Assembly (NCBI GenBank): GCA_030608825.1
Contig: JAUWDL010000075.1
Coordinates: 1 to 6,761 of the forward strand
DNA length: 6,761 nucleotides
Source: Gemmatimonadales bacterium
Lineage (GTDB): Bacteria > Gemmatimonadota > Gemmatimonadetes > Palauibacterales > Palauibacteraceae
Direction: 5' to 3'
Shown: positions 1 to 6,761 of the stretch, one piece after another
Position numbering within the stretch: the stretch's first letter is position 1
How the letters are laid out: each line of letters starts with the position of its first letter
Program-made: the position numbers and the translations under genes
Notes under the pieces: model-generated
The model's database searches: none
What the model saw: only the letters and a program-made list of their open reading frames with translations
Told to the model about the DNA's origin: nothing

Positions 1-1378
1 GGATACCCTTCGTGCCCTCGTGGAGGCCGGCTCCGACGCGATCCGGATCAACTTCGCCCACGCGAGCCACGAACAGGCCGTCCCCATCATCGCCCAGCTG
101 CGGGACCTGGCTCGGGAGCTGGGACGCGCCATCGCCGTTCACTGCGACCTTCAAGGCCCGCGGGTCAGGGTAGGAACCCTGTCGCGTCCGATCCGAGTGG
201 CTAAGGGTGAGCGCTATCGCTTCGTGCCGGAGGGTACGGCCGAGGAGGGTGACTCGGAGCGTGCCGAGCGAACCATCCCGATGACGTACGCGGGTCTCGC
301 GCGCAGCGTGGGGGAAGGCAACCGGATCCTCCTGGACGACGGCCGCATCGCCTTCGAGGTGGCCAGCGTGCAGGGCTCCGAGCTCGTTGCCGTCGCGCTG
401 ACCGATGGAGAGGTGAAGACGCACAAGGGGATGAACCTGCCCGGCGTGGTCGTGGACGCCGAATTCGTGACCGACAAGGATCGTCGTGACCTCGAGTTCG
501 CACGATCCAACCACGTCGACTACGTGGGACTTAGCTTCGTACAGCGCGCAGGCGACCTGGAAGAGGCCCGGGAGGAGGTGGGAGGCGAGGCGCTGATCAT
601 CGCCAAGATCGAGAAGGACCAGGCACTCAAGGAGCTGGAGGAGATCATCCGGCTCAGCGATGGCGTGATGGTGGCCAGGGGAGACCTGGGCGTCGAGCTG
701 CCGTTCGAGGACGTGCCGATGGTGCAGAAGCAGATCATCGCGTTGGGTCAGGAACTGGCTCGCCCCGTGATCACGGCGACCCAGATGCTCGAGTCGATGA
801 CGCAGCAGCCACGGCCCACTCGGGCCGAGGTGTCCGATGTCGCCAACGCGCTGCTGGACGGCACCGATGCCGTCATGCTTTCCGCCGAGACGGCGGTCGG
901 CAAGTACCCGGTCGAGTCCGTACAGGCAATGGACCGGATCATCCGCCGCATCGAGAGCCAGACCACGCCACGGCCCCGAAGCCGCCGCGTGGAGACCGAG
1001 CGGTCTCAAGTCCAGCAGTCCAGCTCGGCTGCGATCTCGGCCGCGGCGGTGGAGGCCGTGGAGCGCCTGGACGCCAGCTGCATCGTGACGCTCACGCGAA
1101 GCGGATTCACCGCCAGAGTGATCGCGTCCCAGCGGCCTCCCGTGCCTATCCTGGCCGTGACCGATCAATGGCGAACCTACAACCAGCTGTCTCTCGTGTG
1201 GGGTGTGCACCCGATCATGCACCGCGGAGAGGTCTCGTACGACGATATGCGGGATGCCGCCCGGGAGGAGATCAAGCGGCTCGAGCTCGCCGGTACGCGG
1301 GACCGTTTCGTGGTCACGGCCGGAGTCCCGTTCCACGTCCCGGGAACGACCAACATGATGCGGATCGAGCGGCTGTGA
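1..1378 (+). CDS. pyk: pyruvate kinase, N-terminus outside the window
   Basis: Converts phosphoenolpyruvate and ADP to pyruvate and ATP, the last step of glycolysis, in the cytoplasm. The first complete codon is at position 2; 458 residues are visible, so about 20-25 N-terminal residues are missing. In order: RINFAH near the start (44-61), DLQGPRVRVG (146-175) entering the mobile B domain, the family signature IIAKIEKDQAL with catalytic Lys at 605-607, ARGDLGVE with the Mg-binding Asp at 683-685, ITATQMLESM with active-site Thr at 779-781, PTRAEVSDVANALLDGTDAVMLSAETA, and a complete C-terminal domain ending in NMMRIERL. There is no extra PEP-utiliser domain at the C-terminus. The cation-site residues match the K+-independent class: Leu, Gln and Val where K+-dependent enzymes have Thr, Lys and Thr, and Arg where they have Glu117 (rabbit numbering). 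The usual Ser of NFSH is Ala. The stop is TGA at 1376. Family assignment is certain; K+ independence is inferred. Confidence 0.97.
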   Translation, partial: DTLRALVEAGSDAIRINFAHASHEQAVPIIAQLRDLARELGRAIAVHCDLQGPRVRVGTLSRPIRVAKGERYRFVPEGTAEEGDSERAERTIPMTYAGLARSVGEGNRILLDDGRIAFEVASVQGSELVAVALTDGEVKTHKGMNLPGVVVDAEFVTDKDRRDLEFARSNHVDYVGLSFVQRAGDLEEAREEVGGEALIIAKIEKDQALKELEEIIRLSDGVMVARGDLGVELPFEDVPMVQKQIIALGQELARPVITATQMLESMTQQPRPTRAEVSDVANALLDGTDAVMLSAETAVGKYPVESVQAMDRIIRRIESQTTPRPRSRRVETERSQVQQSSSAAISAAAVEAVERLDASCIVTLTRSGFTARVIASQRPPVPILAVTDQWRTYNQLSLVWGVHPIMHRGEVSYDDMRDAAREEIKRLELAGTRDRFVVTAGVPFHVPGTTNMMRIERL

Positions 1379-1403
1379 CGCGTTCTGATCGCTCCGGCGC
1401 GAG

Positions 1404-1413
1404 TCCGTACGGA
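1404..1413. other. 10-bp perfect palindrome TCCGTACGGA in the pyk-MBL gap
   Basis: The 37-base gap after pyk contains a perfect 10-bp palindrome ending two bases before the next GTG start. Its core CCGTACGG recurs only once in the window, in the gap before the last gene. It could be a protein-binding site, but its position over the ribosome-binding region of the hydrolase gene and its short length make chance plausible. No -10/-35 promoter and no terminator are visible in this gap. Confidence 0.2.
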
Positions 1414-1415
1414 TC

Positions 1416-2185
1416 GTGAAGCTCACCTTCCTCGGAACCGGGACTTCCTTCGGCATCCCCGTCGTGGGCTGCTCATGCCAGGTCTGCAAGTCGGGTGACG
1501 CGAAGAACCGGCGCGGGCGGCACGGCCTGATGATCGAGGAGGACGGCCGGCGCATGCTCGTGGACACACCGCCCGAGTTGAGGCTTCAGCTGCTGGCGGC
1601 GGGGGTGGACAGCCTGGATGCGGTCTACGTGACCCACCCGCACGCCGATCACCTCCACGGGATGGACGATCTGAGGATCTTCTCGCTTCGATCCGGATCG
1701 CCGCTACCGGTCCATGTGCCGGAGGAGTACGAGGATGAGCTGCGGAGCCGGTTCTCGTACATCTGGGATCCCGAGGCCCATGATCAGCCCGGCGTGGCGG
1801 TCCCCGACCTGGACCTGCGGACCTTCGTGGATCGCGAGCGTATCGAGATCGCCGGCTTCTCGCTGCTGCCTATCGCTTGTCCCCACGGCTACTATCGCAG
1901 CTACGGCTTCCGAGTGGGTGACGCCGCCTGCATCGTGGATGCCAAGGAGATCCCGGACGACGCCGTGAGCTCGCTGAGCGGGCTTGAGGTGCTGATCCTC
2001 GGGGCTCTCTGGTACGGAGACCCGCATCCCACGCACCTCAACGTCGAAGAGGCCGTCGCAGTCGCCGAAGAGCTGGGTGCCGCGCGCACCTACCTGACCC
2101 ATTTGACGCATCGACTGGAGCACTCCGATTTGGAGCGGCGGCTGCCGAACGGCGTCTTCCCGGCCTGCGACGGACTGGTCGTCGA

Positions 2186-2192
<7 letters not shown>
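1416..2192 (+). CDS. PhnP-like metallo-beta-lactamase-fold phosphodiesterase/hydrolase
   Basis: A 258-residue cytoplasmic protein with no signal peptide, the usual length for this family. The GTG start is chosen because it gives the typical opening [15 protein letters not shown]; its ribosome site is weak. The dinuclear metal site is complete: HPHADH (His74, His76, Asp78, His79), His157, bridging Asp175 and His229. A second, structural zinc site like that of E. coli PhnP is visible as Cys19-x-Cys21-xx-Cys24, probably with His232 of THLTH. HPTH (His204, His207) resembles the conserved late-domain His that binds phosphate in PhnP. PhnP hydrolyses 5-phosphoribosyl 1,2-cyclic phosphate in phosphonate breakdown, but no phn genes are nearby, so the substrate here is unknown; a cyclic phosphate or other phosphodiester is the reasonable inference. 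It starts 37 bases after pyk and overlaps lepA by 7 bases, suggesting co-expression rather than shared pathway. The fold is certain, the substrate is not. Confidence 0.9.
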
Positions 2193-3985
<1,793 letters not shown>

Positions 3986-4025
3986 CGGCCCGTCGGAGTC
4001 GGCTGCGGGCTCGAGCGACGGCTCT

Positions 4026-4030
4026 GAGGA
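4026..4030 (+). promoter_or_regulatory. ribosome binding site GAGGA of the ROK kinase
   Basis: GAGGA lies four bases before the ATG at 4035. It is the clearest Shine-Dalgarno in the window and supports that ATG as the start. The rest of the 49-base gap after lepA shows no promoter and no hairpin with a T tract. Confidence 0.6.
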
Positions 4031-4034
4031 TCGA

Positions 4035-5024
4035 ATGACGGATCGCTACATCGTCGGTGTGGACCTCGGCGGAACCTCGATCAACGTGGGCGTCCTGCCC
4101 TTCGACGGTGGTACGGTGCTCGGCATGCGATCTTTGCCGACCGAGCCGCACCGGGGGGCGAAGTTCGTCGTCGACAGAATGATCGAGATGATCCAGGCCG
4201 CCATGAAGGACGCGCGTCACGAGCGTGCCATACCGGAGGACGGGTTTCTCGGTCTGGGCATCGGCTCGCCGGGACCCCTCGACCGCGGGACGGGCACGGT
4301 GCTCGAGACGCCGAACCTCGGTTGGCGCAACTTCCCTCTCCGCGACCTGATCGCGAACGGAACCGGGCTCGAAGCGGTGCTGGACAACGACGCGAACTGC
4401 GCGGCTTTGGGCGAGTACTGGCAGGGAGCCGGAAAAGCCGTGCGAAACCTGGTCGCCGTGACCCTGGGAACGGGCATCGGAGGTGGGATCGTGCTCGACG
4501 GGCAGGTCTTCCACGGAGCCTCCGATGTGGCCGGAGAGATCGGGCACATGACCATCGACTCGATCGGACGGAAGTGCAACTGCGGCAACTACGGCTGCCT
4601 GGAGGCCTATGCCTCGGGTCCGGCGATCGCTGCCCGTGCGATCGAGGGCCTGGACGCCGAAGGGGACAGCCTCCTGCCGTCGCTGGTTGGAGGGAGGCTG
4701 GAGCGCATCACGGCGGAGACCGTCTACGAGGCGATTGTCGCCGGAGACCTGTATGCGAAGGATGTGATGAAGGAGACGGCCAAGTTCCTCGGGACGGGGC
4801 TGGCCAACCTCATCAACCTGTTGAATCCGGATATGATCGTCATCTCCGGCGGCGTGACGCGTGCGGGCGAGCACCTCTTTGAGCCACTTCGCCGAGAGGT
4901 GAGAAAAAGGGCATTCCGGGAAGGCTTCGAGAGCTGCGAGATCGTGAGCAGCGAGCTGGGCGGAATGGCCGGAGTCGTAGGCGCCGCAGCCACCTTCAAG
5001 GTGGAAAAGTGCGGTGGTCTCTGA
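4035..5024 (+). CDS. ROK-family sugar kinase, probable glucokinase
   Basis: Predicted to phosphorylate glucose at C6 with ATP (or polyphosphate) in the cytoplasm, feeding glycolysis. It has 329 residues, typical for ROK glucokinases. Visible motifs: the N-terminal phosphate loop VGVDLGGTSINVGV (Asp10, Gly12, Gly13, Thr14); LDNDANCAALGE with the presumed catalytic base Asp119; the second phosphate motif TLGTGIGGGIV (143-153); the sugar-binding ExGH (Glu168, His171); and the full ROK zinc motif CxCGxxGCxE (Cys181, Cys183, Cys188, Glu190), with His171 as the fourth zinc ligand. No DNA-binding helix-turn-helix precedes the kinase, so it is an enzyme and not a NagC/XylR-type repressor. Alternatives within the family are fructokinase, N-acetylglucosamine or N-acetylmannosamine kinase; the motifs alone do not separate these, but the overall pattern is closest to bacterial glucokinases. 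Location with pyruvate kinase and a PfkB kinase fits a sugar-catabolic role. Confidence 0.9.
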   Translation: MTDRYIVGVDLGGTSINVGVLPFDGGTVLGMRSLPTEPHRGAKFVVDRMIEMIQAAMKDARHERAIPEDGFLGLGIGSPGPLDRGTGTVLETPNLGWRNFPLRDLIANGTGLEAVLDNDANCAALGEYWQGAGKAVRNLVAVTLGTGIGGGIVLDGQVFHGASDVAGEIGHMTIDSIGRKCNCGNYGCLEAYASGPAIAARAIEGLDAEGDSLLPSLVGGRLERITAETVYEAIVAGDLYAKDVMKETAKFLGTGLANLINLLNPDMIVISGGVTRAGEHLFEPLRREVRKRAFREGFESCEIVSSELGGMAGVVGAAATFKVEKCGGL

Positions 5025-5025
5025 T

Positions 5026-5040
5026 CGGCCGGCGAGGCCG
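5026..5040 (+). other. small hairpin after the ROK kinase stop
   Basis: CGGCC-GGCGA-GGCCG forms a 5-bp GC stem with a 5-base loop two bases after the stop codon. No T run follows, so it does not look like an intrinsic terminator; it could stabilise the upstream mRNA end or be chance in GC-rich DNA. A second weak 5-bp pairing (AGCCC at 5042-5046 with GGGCT at 5062-5066) lies just before the next ribosome site. Confidence 0.2.
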
Positions 5041-5066
5041 GAGCCCCGACGTCATCCCGGCGGGCT

Positions 5067-5070
5067 GAGG
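5067..5070 (+). promoter_or_regulatory. ribosome binding site GAGG of the PfkB kinase
   Basis: GAGG sits five bases before the GTG at 5076 and is the main reason for choosing that start over the ATG nine codons further in. Confidence 0.5.
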
Positions 5071-5075
5071 TCGAG

Positions 5076-6077
5076 GTGAAACGGCTCGGCGCCCTCGGCA
5101 CGATGGTCTGGGATACCATTCACGCGCGCGCCACGGTATCCACGGTATCTAGCGAGCCCGTCGAGGAATGGGGCGGGATCTGCTACGGATTCTCGGCCTT
5201 CGAGGCGGCGGCCCCGGATGGCTGGGAGCTCCTGCCGATCGTCAAGGTCGGGTCGAACCTGCGAGAGCGGGCGGACGCATATCTGCGCAGCCTCAACCGG
5301 GTCGGTTCCCTGGACGGCGTGCTCACCGTGCCGGAGGCAAACAACGAGGTCGAGATCTTCTACGGCGATCGCGCGCGGCGCTGCGAGACGCTGAAGGGCG
5401 GCGTTCCGGGGTGGACCTGGGAGGAGCTGGAGCCGCTCGCGCGCACCTGCGATGCTCTATACGTTAACTTCATCTCCGGTTGGGAGCTGGATTTACCTAC
5501 CGCACAGCAAGTTAGGAAGAACCACCGAGGCCCGCTCTATTGTGACCTGCACTCGATATTCCTCGGCGTGGGTCCGGGCGGCGTGCGCGAGCCGCGACCG
5601 CTCGAGGCCTGGCGCGAGTGGCTTCGCTGTTTCGATCTGGTCCAGGTCAATGAGGACGAGTTGAAGCTCCTCGCCCACGCCTGGGACGATCCCTGGCGGC
5701 TTGCCGCCGATGTGGTGGGCGAGGAGACGAAGGCGCTCTTCGTCACGCTCGGAGATCGGGGCGCGGCCTGGGTGGCCGAGTCCGGTTTCGACGGCCTGAG
5801 CTCCGAGGTCGGGGGCCCGGTGTCAGGCTCGGCTCCGGCCACGAGCGGGTCGGCCTCCGTGCCCCGGGTGGTCCGGGAGCCCGATCCCACCGGCTGCGGC
5901 GATGTGTGGGGGATGACCTGTTTCGCCGCGCTTCTGGGTGGGGCGTCCCTCCGCGTTGCTGCCGAACGTGCCAACGAGCTGGCGGCACGCAATGCAGGGC
6001 ACCGAGGTGCGTCCCGGCTCGGGCCGCTGCTGGCCCGGCCGCCGCGGACCCTTGAGCCGGGAGCGCGGTCATCATGA
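5076..6077 (+). CDS. PfkB-family carbohydrate/nucleoside kinase, substrate unknown
   Basis: A ribokinase-fold kinase expected to transfer phosphate from ATP to a hydroxymethyl group of a sugar or nucleoside. It has 333 residues. The GTG start gives the expected first beta strand (MKRLGALGTMVWD). Visible features: a GG motif at 33-34 of the substrate-binding region, VKVGSN at about 56-61, VNEDE (191-195) typical of the family's middle segment, VTLGDRGA (223-230), and the C-terminal signature DPTGCGD (270-276), where Asp276 is the catalytic base and the Gly-rich turn forms the anion hole. Cys274 replaces the more common Ala, a variation also found in other PfkB proteins. Between VTLGDRGA and the signature lies a Ser/Gly/Ala/Pro-rich stretch (about 242-263) that looks like a flexible insertion. 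Codon use dips at 5451-5531. The N-terminal half is divergent, so I cannot choose between ribokinase, fructokinase, adenosine kinase or another substrate. It follows a ROK kinase by 51 bases and probably shares its transcript. Confidence 0.88.
   Translation: MKRLGALGTMVWDTIHARATVSTVSSEPVEEWGGICYGFSAFEAAAPDGWELLPIVKVGSNLRERADAYLRSLNRVGSLDGVLTVPEANNEVEIFYGDRARRCETLKGGVPGWTWEELEPLARTCDALYVNFISGWELDLPTAQQVRKNHRGPLYCDLHSIFLGVGPGGVREPRPLEAWREWLRCFDLVQVNEDELKLLAHAWDDPWRLAADVVGEETKALFVTLGDRGAAWVAESGFDGLSSEVGGPVSGSAPATSGSASVPRVVREPDPTGCGDVWGMTCFAALLGGASLRVAAERANELAARNAGHRGASRLGPLLARPPRTLEPGARSS
5132..5149 (+). repeat. in-frame 9-bp tandem duplication CACGGTATC x2
   Basis: Two adjacent identical 9-base units near the start of the PfkB kinase encode the repeated tripeptide Thr-Val-Ser (residues 20-25). 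The duplication keeps the frame and falls in a strand-turn region before the GG motif, so it is probably a tolerated slippage product. Confidence 0.6.
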
Positions 6078-6088
6078 AGCTACGAACC

Positions 6089-6100
6089 GGCCGTACGGCC
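6089..6100. other. 12-bp perfect palindrome GGCCGTACGGCC
   Basis: This perfect inverted repeat sits in the gap before the last gene, 14 bases ahead of its ATG, and shares the CCGTACGG core with the palindrome at 1404-1413. It has no loop, so it is a better candidate for a dimeric protein site or a chance GC-rich word than for an RNA hairpin. Confidence 0.2.
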
Positions 6101-6105
6101 CGACC

Positions 6106-6114
6106 GGGGGGGAG
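6106..6114 (+). promoter_or_regulatory. G-rich ribosome binding region of the STAS/GHKL gene
   Basis: Seven consecutive G followed by AG run directly into the ATG at 6115. GGAG abuts the start with no spacer, so the functional contact would have to be the earlier G run (about four bases away), or initiation depends on coupling to upstream translation. Confidence 0.4.
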
Positions 6115-6761
6115 ATGAGCCGCGTCATTCAACTGCCCGACACTCTGGATGAGAACACCTTCGAGGAGCTGATCAGCGACCTCGAGAACGCCCAGCAGGG
6201 CGAGCGTCTGCTGTTCGATGCCCGCCACGTCAAATGGGTGTCTCCATACGGCCTGATCGGCTTGCTTGCAGCCGGGCAGGTGGGCAGCGACCGGACCGGG
6301 TTGGCTCCGGCCCTCGAGGTGCCCGACTCATCGGACGTGCGCAGCTATCTGGACCGGATGGACTTCTGGCAGAACGCTTCGACAATCTACGATCTGGGGG
6401 CTCGCTCGACACGCCCGCACGGTCGTTCCGACGCGCTCCTGGAGATCACGCCGATCCGCTCCCACCAGGACGTTCACCACGTCGTGGAGCGAGTGCGCGA
6501 GCAGGCGGCCTTGATCCTGGAGAGCCGGCTTCACTACCCGAAGCCGGCCGTCATTCAATTCAGCGTTATGTTGTCGGAGGTGTGCCAGAACATCCTGGAG
6601 CACGCCGAAGCGGTGGGTTGGGTTTGCGCGCAGACCTACTACTGGAAGCGGCGGCTCGGCCGGGACGTGCTCGTGCTCGCGGTCATGGATGTAGGGCTGG
6701 GCTTCCAGGGTTCGCTGGCGGCCGAGCACGCGCGGCGCTACGGCGATCGGTGGTCGGCGGC
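6115..6761 (+). CDS. STAS-like/GHKL ATP-binding protein, C-terminus cut by the window
   Basis: An open frame of 215 codons with no stop before the window end. The only in-frame ATG near the gene boundary is 6115. Residues 1 to about 85 look like a STAS-type domain: a short strand (RVIQLP), a helix, then LLFDARHVKWVSPYGLIGLLAAG, which follows the beta-strand/loop/helix pattern of anti-sigma factor antagonists. Where SpoIIAA has the phosphorylated Ser of DSSG, this protein has Ser43-Pro44-Tyr45-Gly46. After a linker, a GHKL/HATPase fold begins: an N-box with Glu155, Asn159 and His163 (SEVCQNILEH), then a G1 box MDVGLGF with adenine-contacting Asp192, Gly194 and Gly196. The rest of the ATP lid lies beyond the window. 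There is no transmembrane segment and no dimerisation/phospho-acceptor His region, so it is not a standard sensor kinase. A role as anti-sigma-like switch or scaffold is an inference. It starts 37 bases after the PfkB kinase. Confidence 0.8.
   Translation, partial: MSRVIQLPDTLDENTFEELISDLENAQQGERLLFDARHVKWVSPYGLIGLLAAGQVGSDRTGLAPALEVPDSSDVRSYLDRMDFWQNASTIYDLGARSTRPHGRSDALLEITPIRSHQDVHHVVERVREQAALILESRLHYPKPAVIQFSVMLSEVCQNILEHAEAVGWVCAQTYYWKRRLGRDVLVLAVMDVGLGFQGSLAAEHARRYGDRWSA

Larger units (their letters stand above)
6074..6118 (+). other. possible 14-codon ORF bridging the PfkB and STAS/GHKL genes
   Basis: ATG at 6074 overlaps the PfkB stop as ATGA, and this short frame's own TGA overlaps the next ATG as ATGA (6115-6118). 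It would encode MKLRTGRTARPGGR, with four Arg and one Lys. GGGAG at 6059-6063, ten bases upstream, could serve as its ribosome site. It may be a translated coupling leader that carries ribosomes across the 37-base gap, or it may be chance. There is no recognisable domain, and the peptide is too short to judge by composition. Confidence 0.2.

Noticed and set aside
5026..5066. Intrinsic terminator after the ROK kinase
   Set aside because: Two short GC stems can be drawn, but there is no T tract after either and a well-placed ribosome site follows immediately.
5111..5141. Inverted repeat GGATACC (5111-5117) / GGTATCC (5135-5141)
   Set aside because: It is only 7 bp with a 17-base loop, lies within coding sequence, and arises partly from the tandem duplication of the same bases.
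6328..6729. 133-codon open frame on the - strand at the window end
   Set aside because: It is antisense to the STAS/GHKL gene, whose + strand frame carries clear N-box and G1-box motifs.
6115..6761. Defence-system or conventional histidine kinase reading of the GHKL domain
   Set aside because: There is no nuclease, TIR or other effector domain and no H-box dimerisation helix in the visible part. The STAS-like N-terminus fits regulation better, though the missing C-terminus leaves this open.

Overview
The window is a GC-rich (roughly 65% by eye) bacterial chromosomal segment, densely packed with genes all on the + strand. It reads as ordinary housekeeping DNA. There are no transposases, phage genes, CRISPR repeats, tRNA or rRNA. 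I cannot name the organism. GC content and gene order are compatible with a Gemmatimonadota- or Acidobacteriota-like lineage, but that is a guess from general impression and not a sequence match.

Layout: (1) the 3' part of a pyruvate kinase gene (1-1378), with its N-terminus outside the window; (2) a PhnP-like metallo-beta-lactamase-fold phosphodiesterase (1416-2192); (3) lepA, elongation factor 4 (2186-3985), whose start overlaps the previous stop; (4) a ROK-family sugar kinase, most likely glucokinase (4035-5024); (5) a PfkB-family sugar or nucleoside kinase (5076-6077); (6) the 5' part of a two-domain protein with a STAS-like N-terminus and a GHKL/HATPase ATP-binding C-terminus (6115-6761), cut by the window end. 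All intergenic gaps are 37-51 bases, and I see no promoter or intrinsic terminator in any of them, so the six genes could be one transcription unit.

Functionally, the entry step (glucokinase) and exit step (pyruvate kinase) of glycolysis flank a translation factor and a hydrolase. A second sugar-type kinase and a probable signalling protein follow. lepA is not followed by lepB here.

I do not see a clear undescribed system. The points most worth a second look are the STAS-like/GHKL fusion that appears to lack the usual phospho-acceptor serine, a 14-codon open frame joined to both neighbours by ATGA overlaps at 6074-6118, a CCGTACGG palindrome found only in two gene-to-gene gaps, and a pyruvate kinase whose monovalent-cation site predicts K+ independence.
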